The notes: generated by a model from the letters alone, not told the origin. Numbered from the stretch's first letter, positions 24,661 to 34,186 are shown. The stretch is DNA of 64,000 nucleotides from CAVDRM01 sp963611355 (GCA_963611355.1 CAVDRM010000006.1:1-64000); one strand, 5' to 3'. Translations and numbers: made by a program.

Positions 24661-25353
24661 CTAAAACGCCTTGTTAACAGCAGTATTGGCGACGATGGAA
24701 CGCAGAAGCATATTGTTGAGCATATCCTCGATTTCTGCATAATTCGGCTCGTGGCGCGTCTGCGCGATGAACATTTTTTTGGCAAGCTCAGGCTGAACGG
24801 CATAAAACTGAACAGAGGCGCACACGGAGGAAGCGAGCAAAGCAGCGTCCTTTTGTTTTTTTACCTGTGCGACGGAAAAAATCAGCTTTTCCAGAATATC
24901 ACAGAAAACGCTTTGAAGTGTTTTGGGCAATATGTCCGAAAGAGCGGGAGGCAGCTGTGCTTCATTGACGGCAGCCAGTACATAAATGCGGTTTTTCGGA
25001 TGCAGGCAGAGATGAATATGCCGATAGAGCATTCGCTCAAGCTGCTTAATGCCTTCGTCCGGTGTTTGCTCTGTGCTTTGCAAGTAGTCGATTGCCTGCT
25101 CCGTTACATCCGTATAGGCCAGATGAATACGTTCGGCAGCCTCATCAAGCGCCCATTTGCAGAGCTTTTCTCTCGTGCGCAGGGAAGCGGACAGCGTTTC
25201 ATCCGCACCGAGCTTGCGAAGAGCGGATGCGGAGACTGTCTGATATCCGCCGAAAACGAGCGCACGGAGAATCATTTCCAGCAATGCGTCTTCAGGACTC
25301 TGCATGGTTTGACCGCTGGTGTTGTAGGCCGTTCCAAAGTTAAAATTCGGCAT
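24661..25353 (-). CDS. TetR-like regulator, diverged
   Basis: 230 aa. N-terminal part LLEMILRALVFGGYQTVSASALRKLG to REKLCKWALDEA (about 24-68) has the spacing of a TetR helix-turn-helix, but the recognition helix is atypical (ADETLSASLRTREKL). The rest is all-helical, as in TetR ligand domains. Sits inside the CoA-transferase/ligase unit and so may sense the pathway compound. A second, more canonical TetR is at 34205. Confidence 0.6.
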   Translation of the reverse strand: MPNFNFGTAYNTSGQTMQSPEDALLEMILRALVFGGYQTVSASALRKLGADETLSASLRTREKLCKWALDEAAERIHLAYTDVTEQAIDYLQSTEQTPDEGIKQLERMLYRHIHLCLHPKNRIYVLAAVNEAQLPPALSDILPKTLQSVFCDILEKLIFSVAQVKKQKDAALLASSVCASVQFYAVQPELAKKMFIAQTRHEPNYAEIEDMLNNMLLRSIVANTAVNKAF

Positions 25354-25371
25354 AACAGAGGCTCCGCTCCT

Positions 25372-26874
25372 TTAGAAATATTGTTCTGCCAGCGCTGCCC
25401 TGTCGTCCAGCTCCGCAGGGGGCGTCAGCAGCTTGCGGGCGATTTTTCCCGTCGCCGTATGCGGCAGATAATCCAGACGAATCAGCCCCAGCGGAATCAT
25501 GTAATAGGGGAGACGCTGCGCCAAATATGCCCGAAGCGCCGCATGGTCAATGGGAACCTCCGAAGTATAATACCCCATCAGGATTCGTGTCCCGCCGCTG
25601 TCCGTAAAGGCAGTGCAGCAGACTTCCGTGATGCCGGGATAGCTCAGCATATGCTTTTCAATACCGCCCAGCTCTACGCGGTAGCCGCGAATCTTGACCA
25701 GATTATCCTGACGGCCGCAGTAAAGCAGCGTTCCGTCCGGCTGCTCCGTGACCAAATCACCTGTTTTGAAGACATATTCATAACCGGGCTGCCGGTCAAA
25801 GAGATTTTTGGCAAAGCACTTTTTGTTCTTTTCCGGCAAATCGATGTAGCCATGACAGACCTGCGGACCGGAGATCCACAGTTCTCCGCATTTGCCCGGC
25901 TCTGCCCGCTGCCCGTTCTCATCTACAATATAGTATTTTAAGCCGGGAACGACAGCACCGATGGAGTAACCGGAACGTTCATCTGTGATATCCGCATGGC
26001 TTATGATGCCGCAGGCCTCAGTGGAGGCGTAGACATTGATAATCCGATAGGGCTTGCGTGTCAGGTTATGGGCAGGCTCACTGCCGACCAGCAGGATACG
26101 GAGCGGGCTGCCGGCATCGCGGGCCATGTATTTGCAGGCCATATGCGGCGGAAGAAAGGTCACGGTGATGCTCTTTTCGCGGTAGTATGCGGCAATGGCG
26201 AGAATATCCTTGCGGATTTCTTTGGGAATCAGGTGAAGCGTCATGCCCAACGACAGACTGATGACGATATCATAGACCGAGGCGATGAACATCATGCTGG
26301 CAAAGCAGCAGTAGACATCGTCGCTTCGAAAGCCGATGTTCCCAAAGCTGGCTGCTGCCGCAACCATGTTTTTCTGGCTGATGCGTACGCCCTTGGGGTT
26401 TCCGGTTGAACCGGAGGTGTACACCATGACCGCCGGTCTTTCCGGATGTCCGCATTCTTCAAAATAGCTGTCATCCTGCGTTTTTTGCGCCTCTTGGAGC
26501 ATTTTCGCCGTTGCCTGAAGGCGCACATGGCATTGCTCCATACAGAAGGTATTTTGGCTGGCAGGACAGGCGCTTTCCAAAAATACATAGGCGCATCCCG
26601 CCTTCCATGCGGCTAAAATCGCAACGACAGTCGCCGCGCTTCGTCCTGTTTTAATGGCGATAACATCGCCCTCCTGCGCACCCTGAAGCACAAAAAATCG
26701 TGCCAAGCGGTTGCTCATGCTTTCAAGCTGCGTATAGGTGAGTTGCATATCGACTGCGGAAAGGGCGAGCTTATCAGGATACTGCGCCGCTGCCAGACGA
26801 AACAGCCCGACCGCCGTTTTTTCCTGAAAAACATATGGGGTACGCAAAAGCATATCGGACCATAGCTCCTGCAT
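25372..26874 (-). CDS. Adenylate-forming ligase (stand-alone A-domain)
   Basis: 500 aa, ANL superfamily. Core motif VYTSGSTGNPKGV at 151-163, YASTEACG (A5), YVFKTGDL (A7), GRQDNLVKIRGYRVEL (A8) and the C-terminal catalytic Lys in TGKIARK (A10). It makes an acyl-adenylate and passes the acid to CoA or a carrier thiol. No condensation or carrier domain is fused. ATG at 26874 has AAAGGTGG 7 nt upstream. It follows the CoA-transferase by 83 bp across a hairpin, so the locus holds two ways to make a CoA ester. Confidence 0.85.
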   Translation of the reverse strand: MQELWSDMLLRTPYVFQEKTAVGLFRLAAAQYPDKLALSAVDMQLTYTQLESMSNRLARFFVLQGAQEGDVIAIKTGRSAATVVAILAAWKAGCAYVFLESACPASQNTFCMEQCHVRLQATAKMLQEAQKTQDDSYFEECGHPERPAVMVYTSGSTGNPKGVRISQKNMVAAAASFGNIGFRSDDVYCCFASMMFIASVYDIVISLSLGMTLHLIPKEIRKDILAIAAYYREKSITVTFLPPHMACKYMARDAGSPLRILLVGSEPAHNLTRKPYRIINVYASTEACGIISHADITDERSGYSIGAVVPGLKYYIVDENGQRAEPGKCGELWISGPQVCHGYIDLPEKNKKCFAKNLFDRQPGYEYVFKTGDLVTEQPDGTLLYCGRQDNLVKIRGYRVELGGIEKHMLSYPGITEVCCTAFTDSGGTRILMGYYTSEVPIDHAALRAYLAQRLPYYMIPLGLIRLDYLPHTATGKIARKLLTPPAELDDRAALAEQYF

Positions 26875-26897
26875 GAGATACCACCTTTCCACAGGCA

Positions 26898-26931
26898 TCT
26901 CCCGCGCTTTTATGACAGGTCACGCGGGAGA
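26898..26931 (-). terminator. Hairpin between CoA-transferase and ligase genes
   Basis: Perfect 9-bp stem 26898-26906 with 26923-26931, 16-nt loop, no U-tract. It may lower read-through or protect the message; it ends 10 nt before the ribosome site of the ligase. Confidence 0.5.
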
Positions 26932-26957
26932 CGCCGTGTGTTCAATAAGATGCGTAT

Positions 26958-28562
26958 TTATTCCTTATTTTCAAGCAAGGCGCGCAAGCCGATGCTCTTT
27001 TCGCCGAACAGCGCCGAATCCATCACCTTCAAATCCTTGGAGACAATGGGCACAAAGTCCATTATATCAAGAATCTGCGTCTGCAAATCAATGCCGGGGG
27101 CGATTTCAGTCAGCATCAGACCATCCTTCGTCAGCTTGAACACGCAGCGGTCGGTGATATACAGCACATTTTGATGGATATCCATTGCATGCGGGCCGGA
27201 GAAGGTGACCTGATTGATGGCCTTCAGGAATTTCTTCTCAGCACCCTCCTGCAAGATAACCACCTTGCCATCGTGAATTTCAGCCTTGTAGCCTCCGGCG
27301 GTCATCGTGCCGCAGAAGATGACATTTTTCGCGCCCTGTGTCAGGTTGATGAAGCCGCCTGCGCCAGGACGACGTTCGCGCCCGCTCTTATCCATGAAGC
27401 GGCTGACGTTAACAGAGCCGGTCGGGTCGCATTCGGCCAGACCGACAAAGGTCGCATACAGGAAACCGCCGTCATACAGGTCAAAAATCGTGGGACTGTC
27501 CACGATTGCCTGTGCGTTGGCAGTTGCACCGAAAGAAGTGCGGGCGGCGGGTACGCCGCCGAATGCGCCGGTTTCCACGGTCAGCATCAGGTCATCCGCA
27601 ATGCCCTCTTCACCGGCAACGGCGGCAATTCCTTCCGGATAGCCAAGGCCGGTGTTGACGGGGACATGCAGCTTTAATTCCAGCGCTGCACGGCGGGCAA
27701 TCGTCTTTTTAATGCTCAATGGGAGGGCAGCGGAGGCGAAAATCGGGTATTTGTATTTTCCCGTATAGGCGGGGTTATAATACTCACCCATCGTCATGCG
27801 ATGATTCTTTTCGGGATTCTGCGCCACGATGAGCTTATCAATGAACACCCCGGGCACAATGACATCCTTGGCGGGAAGCGCGCCCTTGCGGACGATGCTC
27901 TTGACCTGGCAAAGCACGATGCCGCCGCTGGCCTTTGTTGCCATTGCAATCGCCTGAATGTTGGTCAGCACGGCTTCATCTTCACAGGTGAGATTGCCGT
28001 CCTCATCGGCTGTCGTGCCGCGGATGAGCGCTACATCAATCTTCGGTGTCTTGTAAGCGAGATACTCCGTTCCGCCGATGGTGGCGACCTCAACAAGCTC
28101 CTCCTTGGTGATGGCGTTGCACTTGCCGCCTTCCAGACGGGGGTCAACGAATGTGCCGATACCGACGCGGCTCAATTCAATATCCAAGCCCTTGGCACGG
28201 CTACGGAACATATGCTCAATAACACCCTGCGGGAAATTATAGCTTTCGACTTTTAGGTTCTGCTGCATCTGCATGATGGTGTGGTTAGAGCCGTTATGCC
28301 CGACGATGACACGCTTGATCATGCCCTCATGAGCAAAATGCTCAAAGCCGCGTTCCACACCGCCGACAGGCCCCATATCGCCTACGCCGGAGCCTGACAT
28401 AATGGTCAAATTCTGCGGGTGGCCGTCTGCCTTAAAGCGTTCCTCCAAGGCAAGGCAGATTTCCTCCGCAAGACAGCTGTTCATGTTGCCGCCGCAAACC
28501 AGAAAGTCATGATCCTTGACCAACGCGGCTGCTTCCTGCGCCGAGCAGAGCTTTGAAAACAT
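26958..28562 (-). CDS. Family I acyl-CoA:acetate/propionate CoA-transferase
   Basis: 534 aa, single-chain alpha/beta fusion like YdiF and propionate CoA-transferase. N-terminal SGSGVGDMGPVG, VGHNGSN; the catalytic Glu is E330 in TVETGAFGGVPAA, followed by SFGATANAQAIVDSP. The enzyme moves CoA from one acid to another through a glutamyl-CoA ester. Promoter-proximal inverted repeat at 28594. Placed between the molybdenum hydroxylase and an ANL ligase, it probably activates the acid that the hydroxylase handles. Confidence 0.92.
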   Translation of the reverse strand: MFSKLCSAQEAAALVKDHDFLVCGGNMNSCLAEEICLALEERFKADGHPQNLTIMSGSGVGDMGPVGGVERGFEHFAHEGMIKRVIVGHNGSNHTIMQMQQNLKVESYNFPQGVIEHMFRSRAKGLDIELSRVGIGTFVDPRLEGGKCNAITKEELVEVATIGGTEYLAYKTPKIDVALIRGTTADEDGNLTCEDEAVLTNIQAIAMATKASGGIVLCQVKSIVRKGALPAKDVIVPGVFIDKLIVAQNPEKNHRMTMGEYYNPAYTGKYKYPIFASAALPLSIKKTIARRAALELKLHVPVNTGLGYPEGIAAVAGEEGIADDLMLTVETGAFGGVPAARTSFGATANAQAIVDSPTIFDLYDGGFLYATFVGLAECDPTGSVNVSRFMDKSGRERRPGAGGFINLTQGAKNVIFCGTMTAGGYKAEIHDGKVVILQEGAEKKFLKAINQVTFSGPHAMDIHQNVLYITDRCVFKLTKDGLMLTEIAPGIDLQTQILDIMDFVPIVSKDLKVMDSALFGEKSIGLRALLENKE

Positions 28563-28593
28563 GGCAATCCCTCCTTTAATTTGTATGAAACAT

Positions 28594-28614
28594 TTCGATA
28601 AACTAATTATCGAA
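28594..28614. promoter_or_regulatory. Inverted repeat before the CoA-transferase gene
   Basis: TTCGATAA (28594-28601), 5-nt spacer, TTATCGAA (28607-28614), perfect. It starts about 30 bp ahead of the ATG at 28562. Candidate operator, or a hairpin in the leader; no clear -10/-35 was assigned here. Confidence 0.5.
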
Positions 28615-28630
28615 TAAGAACCGAAATTTT

Positions 28631-28658
28631 CCGGATGCGCTTTTCGCAGCGCATCCGG
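28631..28658 (-). terminator. Hairpin after the hydroxylase operon
   Basis: Ten-bp perfect stem 28631-28640 with 28649-28658, 8-nt loop, just behind the FAD-subunit stop. Only a short T stretch follows on the minus strand, so partial read-through into the CoA-transferase gene is possible. Confidence 0.65.
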
Positions 28659-28666
28659 CTATTTGA

Positions 28667-31042
28667 TTATTTCACCAGTGATTCAATCAGACGGCGGACA
28701 AAGGTACGAATCTCATCAATCTTATATTCGTTGTGTCCCATGGATGCGGCACCCTCAGTTGCCATTTCGCCGGCCTGAGCCGCCAGCTCCATTGTCGGCT
28801 TTTTGCCGCGAAGGGAGTCTTCAACCTTTTTGAGGCGAACGGGAACGGGAGCGACAGCACCTAAGACAAGGCGGATATCGGAAATCTTCTCACCGTCCGG
28901 TTTATAAGCCCACGCAAGAGAAGCCATTGAAAAGTCAATGGAAGAGCGCATACGGAACTTTTCATATCCGGTAACATAGCCGTCCTGCTTCGGAATTTCA
29001 ATCTCCGTAATCAATTCGCCCTGCTCCAGATTAGCATAGCTCTTGAGATTGGTGCAGAAGAAGTCCTCGGCAGAGAGCGTGCGTCCCGCAGAGGTCTTGA
29101 CCTTGGCATCGAGCAGCACCATGACGGGGGAAAGGTCGGAGGCATTGACGGAATAGCAGCCGCAGTTCATGCAGCGCTTAGCCTCTTCAAGCCCCTCATC
29201 ATAGGTCAAAGAGGTGGAGTCCTCCTTGTCGATGCTGCGGGCAACGGCATCCACATTGTGACCGTTGTTGGCGGTCTTCATTCCGGCTGTCGCCGGATCA
29301 TAGTGCAGGAAGCCCTCCTGCTTTATTTTTTCGGGGTTGCTAACGCCGAACTCTTCATTGATTGCTTCGGCAGCGCGGCGTCCGGAGGCAATGCCCTTGA
29401 TAACCGTGGTGGGGCCGGTGACGGCATCGCCGCCGGCATAGACCTTCGGGTCAGAGGACTTCTGGGTCTCCGGTTCAACGGTGATGAGACCGCGATTCAT
29501 GGCCAGTGTCAGCTCGTTGTCTAAGAATGACAGGTCAACGCGCTGACCGGTTGCCAGCAGAATACTGTCCGCATCGACATCCAGCGTGACGGTTTCATCG
29601 TAGGTGGGATTGAAGCGCCCGTTCTCATCGCGCAGCTTCGTGCAGGCTTTTAGGGTCATGCCCTTGATTTTCCCGTCATGCTCGTAGTGCGCGCAGACAG
29701 GACCCCAGCCGTTGTGAATGACAACGCCTTCCTCCTCCGCACGGGCAACCTCCTCGGCAGAGGCGGGCATTTCAGCACGCTGTTCCAAGCAGCACAGGGT
29801 GACGGACTTCGCGCCCAGACGTTTGGCGGTAATGGCAACGTCCATTGACACGTTGCCGCCGCCGACGACAAGCACATGATTGCGCTCTTTTTTATTCACC
29901 CAGCGGTTGACATCAACGAGGAACTGGAGGCCGAATTCCGTAAATTCTTCGCCGTCAAAGCCAAGGACGGGGCGCTTCCAAGCGCCGGTTGCAATGAAGA
30001 TTTTGTCGTTATCCTTCGTCAGCTCACTGATTTGCAGGTTCTCACCCAGCTTGGTGTTTTGCACAAAGCGGATGCCCATGCCCTCCAAAGCCTTGACGAT
30101 GGCGCGGACATATTCCTTGGGCAGACGAAAATTCGGGATGGCATACATGAGGCAGCCGCCGGGCTCTTCCATCGCATCATAGACCGTGACGCTGTGACCG
30201 GCATTGCGCAGATAATACGCCGCGGAGAGACCCGCAGGGCCGGCACCAATCAGGGCAATCTTTTTGCCGGTTTCCTTTTCGGGGGCTTTATAGAACATAT
30301 CCGTGTGCGCCATGATGTAATCAGCCACCACACGCTCTACGCTGTGAATGGCAACGGGTTCATCCGTGGAGCAGCGGTTGCACTTGGTCTGGCAGGTATG
30401 CGCGCAGACACGGCTGGTCATCATGGGCAGGGGATTGGCCTGCATCAGAATGCGGGCAGCGCCTTCCATATCCCCGGCACGGTAATGCGCCATGTAGTTC
30501 GGAATATCAGTTCCGGCAGGGCATTCTGCCGAGCAGGGCGTGGCGCAGACCTTCATGCCGCCGAACACGGAATGATAGCGGTTATCACCGCGAATAGCGA
30601 AGCACTCACTGCCGCCCTTGCGCATACAGGGAAGTGTGCCGCCGACCTGACCGGGATAGCGGTAAAACCAGCAGCGGACATCCTGACAGAGGTTACCGCC
30701 GATGGTGGCGCGGGTGCGGATGATAGGGCTGGCCACGCTGTAGGCCGCCTTGGAAACGGCCTTCAGGCTGTCCTGCTGAAGCAGTCCATCATTTTCAATG
30801 GCATCGAGAGTGGTCATTGCGCCGATTTTGACCGAACCGTCCTCCTCCCTGATATAGGCGGTATCGGGAATGTCACGCAGCGCGACAACGGTATCGGGAT
30901 ACTGCAAAAGCAGCTCATCCTTCAGAACGCCCAGCAGATCTGTACCGCCGGCCATGACAGCAGTCTCGCCGGGATGCTTTGCCTGTAAAATTTTTCCGGC
31001 CTCATCAAAGGTTACCGGAGCCTGATATTTGAAATGCTTCAT
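28667..31042 (-). CDS. Molybdenum hydroxylase FAD subunit with inserted GltD-like module
   Basis: 791 aa; the usual FAD subunit has about 290-330. Residues 1-165 are the FAD-binding part (AGGTDLL 31-37, TIGGNLCQ 113-120) with a Cys loop C124, C139, C147, C166 like the [4Fe-4S] loop of 4-hydroxybenzoyl-CoA reductase beta subunits. At the conserved KxCA site a GltD/NfnB-like module begins: Cys set C166-C174 and C213-C224, FAD motif GAGPAG 266-271, NAD(P) motif GGGNVSM 394-400, GGDAVTG near 538. It ends at CMNCGC (624-629), after which CYSVNASDLSPVMVLLDAKV resumes the flavin subunit to the end. The start overlaps nothing; the Mo subunit ends 3 bp upstream. Confidence 0.9.
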   Translation of the reverse strand: MKHFKYQAPVTFDEAGKILQAKHPGETAVMAGGTDLLGVLKDELLLQYPDTVVALRDIPDTAYIREEDGSVKIGAMTTLDAIENDGLLQQDSLKAVSKAAYSVASPIIRTRATIGGNLCQDVRCWFYRYPGQVGGTLPCMRKGGSECFAIRGDNRYHSVFGGMKVCATPCSAECPAGTDIPNYMAHYRAGDMEGAARILMQANPLPMMTSRVCAHTCQTKCNRCSTDEPVAIHSVERVVADYIMAHTDMFYKAPEKETGKKIALIGAGPAGLSAAYYLRNAGHSVTVYDAMEEPGGCLMYAIPNFRLPKEYVRAIVKALEGMGIRFVQNTKLGENLQISELTKDNDKIFIATGAWKRPVLGFDGEEFTEFGLQFLVDVNRWVNKKERNHVLVVGGGNVSMDVAITAKRLGAKSVTLCCLEQRAEMPASAEEVARAEEEGVVIHNGWGPVCAHYEHDGKIKGMTLKACTKLRDENGRFNPTYDETVTLDVDADSILLATGQRVDLSFLDNELTLAMNRGLITVEPETQKSSDPKVYAGGDAVTGPTTVIKGIASGRRAAEAINEEFGVSNPEKIKQEGFLHYDPATAGMKTANNGHNVDAVARSIDKEDSTSLTYDEGLEEAKRCMNCGCYSVNASDLSPVMVLLDAKVKTSAGRTLSAEDFFCTNLKSYANLEQGELITEIEIPKQDGYVTGYEKFRMRSSIDFSMASLAWAYKPDGEKISDIRLVLGAVAPVPVRLKKVEDSLRGKKPTMELAAQAGEMATEGAASMGHNEYKIDEIRTFVRRLIESLVK

Positions 31043-31045
31043 GGC

Positions 31046-33415
31046 TTACTTGGCCTCCTTGCTTTTGATGGCCTTGAGGATAACTGCCGGTGTTGCGGGA
31101 TATTCATTGACCTCCACGCCGATTGCGTTGGAAATGGCCATCAGTACGGCAGATGCACCGGCCGCACCGGAGATTTCGCCGATGCCGATTGCCTTGAACA
31201 TGAAGGTATCGGGATGGCTTTCTTCAATCACGCAGTCGTGCTTGGGCATATCGTTAAAGGTACGGCACTTGTACTCAAGCTGGCTGCAGTTGAGCATACG
31301 GCCGGTGCCGTTCACATCGTAGATGCATTCCTCCATTGTCGCCGTATCCATGGACGCAGAACCGACGCCGCCCTGAAGCTGCATGCGAACCATGCGGTTA
31401 TCGATGATTTGGCCGATGTCTGTGCCCTGCAGGAAGCGAAGCACCTTGACGGCGCCGGTATCCAAATCGACTTCTACTTCGGTGAAGAAGATGCAGCAGC
31501 TCGGCACGTCGAACTGTTCGATATGTTCGCCGTAGCCGACGACATTCAAGTCCTTGTTGCCCAGTTTCTTAATCGGGATACTCTTTTCGGGACGGTCGCG
31601 CAGGAAGACCTGGAAGTCCTTGGTCTCAAGCTGTTCGGGAGAGCAATGGAAGTAAGCTGCGCCCATCTCAAGCACCTTGCGCCGCGCATCCGCAGCGGCC
31701 TTGGAAACGGCTTTGCCGACGGTGATTGTGCCGCGTGAACCGCACAGACCGAAGTTAACGACGTTGGACAGAGAGTCCGGATCGGTGACATATACGCGCT
31801 CTATCGGCACATTCATGACTTCCGCCGCAAACTTGGCCGCCGCAGCACGCTGCCCCATACCGGATTCCGTCACGTCCGTCTGCACAATCAGCGTTGCATA
31901 GCGGCCCTTCACATCGTGCTGAATGCGAACGATGCACTGTGTGTTGTCTTCCGCAACGTCAGCATTGCCGATGACACCGCAGCCGACGCCGTACGCCTTG
32001 CGGCCGACGATGCGGGTGGGCTTGAGCCAGCCCTTCCAGCAGTCCTTCCAGCCGAATTTGTCAGCGGCCATCTGCATGGTTTCGGGGTAATGACTGCTGC
32101 CGCGGCTCTGCCAAATCAGACCGTCGCGCCAATAGTATTTGTCGCCGGGCGCGACATAATTCTTTTTGAAGCACTCAACAGGGTCTTTATCCGCCTGCAT
32201 CATGCAGTGCGCCATGTTGCGCGCCAAGCAGCTGTTCAGCTCCTGTCCGCCGTAACCGCGGACAATGCCGGCAGCGGCCTTGTTGGTGACAACGACTTTG
32301 GAGTCCAAATCCCAGTTCTTGCACTTTGCCATAACGAGCTGCGCTTCGCCCAAGCCGACGCCGACCTGACCCTGAACGGCATCGCCCAAGCAGCCGGTAT
32401 CGACATACCAGCAGCCCTGTACGGCGTTGAATATACCGTCCTCAGTCATGCCGATTTTCGCACGAATCTTCGAGCCGAGGCGCTGCTCGTAGGCTGCAAA
32501 CTGCTCATGCTTGTTCAGCACCAGCTTGACGGGGCGGCCCGTCTTGATGGCGGCAATGGCGCAGCAAAGCGTGGTGACGCTCATGGTCTGCTTGTTACCG
32601 TAACTGCCGCCGACATTGAAGGTCTTGACACGAAGCTGACTCTTGGGAATGCGCGGGCCGTTATAGAGCTTGAAAATGAAGGGGCTTTGACTGGATGCCC
32701 AAATGGTGTAGTCATTGCCGCCCTCCCAGCGCACGATGCAGCTCGGCGCCTCCGGCGCGTTCGGTGAACACATTTTGTTAAATTCCACCATCGAGTCGGC
32801 AACATAGGCGGATTCTTTAAATCCCTGTTCCACATCACCGCCCTCGACATGCCACCACGGACCTTCGGGCTGAAAGTGGGGAACACCGGGGTCAACCTCG
32901 TTCGTACCGCTCTTGAATTTTCCGGGATACAGCACGGGCGCATCGGGCTTCAGGCTTTCGATGGCATCAAAGACAGCGGGAAGCTGCTTGTATTCCACCT
33001 CGATAAGCTGCATGGCGTCACGGGCAATATCCACCGTATCCGCAGCGATGACGGCCACGGGATCGCCGACGCAATAAACCTCCTGTGCCATCAAGTCCTT
33101 GTGAACAGGCCAGCCCATGCTCCAGCCGGCGGGCATATCTTTGTAGGTGATGACCGCATGAACGCCGGGGAAGGAGCGGGCTTTATCAGCATCAATTTTG
33201 GTAATCAGCGCATGCGCATAGGGGCTGCGCATCACCTGCGCATAAATCATGCGCGGAACAGAATAGTCATCAAGGAAAGTGCAGCGTCCGGTGACGATAT
33301 CGCGGGCATCTGCACGGACGCGGTATTTGCCGATATGACGATACGGGGCAGGACGGCCGTTGACGATCGGTGCATCAAAATTAAACTTGCCCCGACTGAT
33401 CTCATTGTCACGCAT
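31046..33415 (-). CDS. Xanthine dehydrogenase family molybdopterin subunit
   Basis: 789 aa. Aldehyde oxidase/xanthine dehydrogenase a/b hammerhead at about 20-130 (RVRADARDIVTGRCTFLDDY, VYCVGDPVAVIAA) and Mo-binding domain after 150 with VGGSYGNKQ (GGGFGGK position), RGYGGQELN, VQTDVTESGMGQR and the active-site Glu in AIGIGEISGAAG near residue 745. Substrate pocket residues cannot be assigned safely. It may hydroxylate a ring or, as in 4-hydroxybenzoyl-CoA reductase, remove a hydroxyl. Start overlaps the small subunit by 8 bp. Confidence 0.92.
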   Translation of the reverse strand: MRDNEISRGKFNFDAPIVNGRPAPYRHIGKYRVRADARDIVTGRCTFLDDYSVPRMIYAQVMRSPYAHALITKIDADKARSFPGVHAVITYKDMPAGWSMGWPVHKDLMAQEVYCVGDPVAVIAADTVDIARDAMQLIEVEYKQLPAVFDAIESLKPDAPVLYPGKFKSGTNEVDPGVPHFQPEGPWWHVEGGDVEQGFKESAYVADSMVEFNKMCSPNAPEAPSCIVRWEGGNDYTIWASSQSPFIFKLYNGPRIPKSQLRVKTFNVGGSYGNKQTMSVTTLCCAIAAIKTGRPVKLVLNKHEQFAAYEQRLGSKIRAKIGMTEDGIFNAVQGCWYVDTGCLGDAVQGQVGVGLGEAQLVMAKCKNWDLDSKVVVTNKAAAGIVRGYGGQELNSCLARNMAHCMMQADKDPVECFKKNYVAPGDKYYWRDGLIWQSRGSSHYPETMQMAADKFGWKDCWKGWLKPTRIVGRKAYGVGCGVIGNADVAEDNTQCIVRIQHDVKGRYATLIVQTDVTESGMGQRAAAAKFAAEVMNVPIERVYVTDPDSLSNVVNFGLCGSRGTITVGKAVSKAAADARRKVLEMGAAYFHCSPEQLETKDFQVFLRDRPEKSIPIKKLGNKDLNVVGYGEHIEQFDVPSCCIFFTEVEVDLDTGAVKVLRFLQGTDIGQIIDNRMVRMQLQGGVGSASMDTATMEECIYDVNGTGRMLNCSQLEYKCRTFNDMPKHDCVIEESHPDTFMFKAIGIGEISGAAGASAVLMAISNAIGVEVNEYPATPAVILKAIKSKEAK

Positions 33416-33947
33416 CTTCTTCCTCAGCCTCCTTCACAATCGGATACTGGTCGGATTCAACACCCGCCAGTTTATCAAGCGCCTCCAGTACGGTGTAATG
33501 GCTGATGCAGCGGCAGTAGTTGCCGGCCAGCGCTTCACGGATCTGCTCGCCGGTCGGATGAGGGCTCTTCATAAACAGCGCCTTGGCGCTCATGATGATG
33601 CCGGGCGTGCAGTAGCCGCACTGGAAGGAATAGCAGCTGATAAATTTTTGCTGAATGGGGTCAAGCTCGTGGGTGACAGGGTCTTCCAAGCCTTCAATGG
33701 TAAGAATATTGCAGCCGTCGCATTCGACGGTCAGCACCATGCAGCTGGCAACGGCCTTGCCGTCAATGATGACGGTGCAGCATCCGCAGGCACCTTCATC
33801 GCAGCTTTCCTTTGTGCCTGTAAGCTCCAGACGCTTGCGAAGCGTCTGGACGAGCGTTTCGGACGGCGGAATCATGCCGAATTTTTCGCCGACCAGAAAC
33901 TCATACTTCTGACCGTTGACGGTCAATTCGATGGATTGTTTCTCCAT
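33408..33947 (-). CDS. 2x[2Fe-2S] subunit of the molybdenum hydroxylase
   Basis: 179 aa, normal size. Plant-type cluster C49, C54, C57, C69 (CDEGACGCC) and the second cluster C110, C113, C145, C147 (CGYCTPG, CRC). A 20-residue acidic tail is extra. ATG at 33947 has GGAGGAG 8 nt upstream; a longer frame would cross the leader. First gene of the operon from promoter 34085-34113, which carries the GGTCA-TGACC operator. Confidence 0.95.
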   Translation of the reverse strand: MEKQSIELTVNGQKYEFLVGEKFGMIPPSETLVQTLRKRLELTGTKESCDEGACGCCTVIIDGKAVASCMVLTVECDGCNILTIEGLEDPVTHELDPIQQKFISCYSFQCGYCTPGIIMSAKALFMKSPHPTGEQIREALAGNYCRCISHYTVLEALDKLAGVESDQYPIVKEAEEEDA

Positions 33948-34062
33948 AGCGTACTCCTCCGATTGATTGGTACACCGGGCAAGAAGGCGTGCAGGCACCC
34001 TGATGCTTCGGCAGCGGCAACGCAAGGACGCTTTTGGGCGTTACCGCATCGCCAATTAGGTC

Positions 34063-34074
34063 GGTCATTTGACC
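34063..34074. promoter_or_regulatory. Operator GGTCATTTGACC of the hydroxylase operon
   Basis: 12-bp site, GGTCA and TGACC arms perfect, 10 nt downstream of the minus-strand -10 box, so bound protein would cover the transcription start. Confidence 0.8.
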
Positions 34075-34084
34075 TACTATGAAA

Positions 34085-34113
34085 ATCATACACGATTTTT
34101 ACCGTTTCGTCAA
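34085..34113 (-). promoter_or_regulatory. Promoter of the molybdenum-hydroxylase operon
   Basis: Minus strand: TTGACG (34113-34108), 17-bp spacer, TATGAT (34090-34085). Leader about 125 nt. Confidence 0.85.
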
Positions 34114-34136
34114 GAGCACTTTGTTAAAAATATATG

Positions 34137-34167
34137 AAAAAACACGACTTTCAGCAGAAAAATCGTG
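34137..34167 (-). terminator. Terminator of tetR
   Basis: Stem CACGA (34167-34163 on the minus strand) with TCGTG (34147-34143), then six T. It separates tetR from the hydroxylase promoter. Confidence 0.7.
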
Positions 34168-34186
34168 CTTTGCATAACGTCATTTA

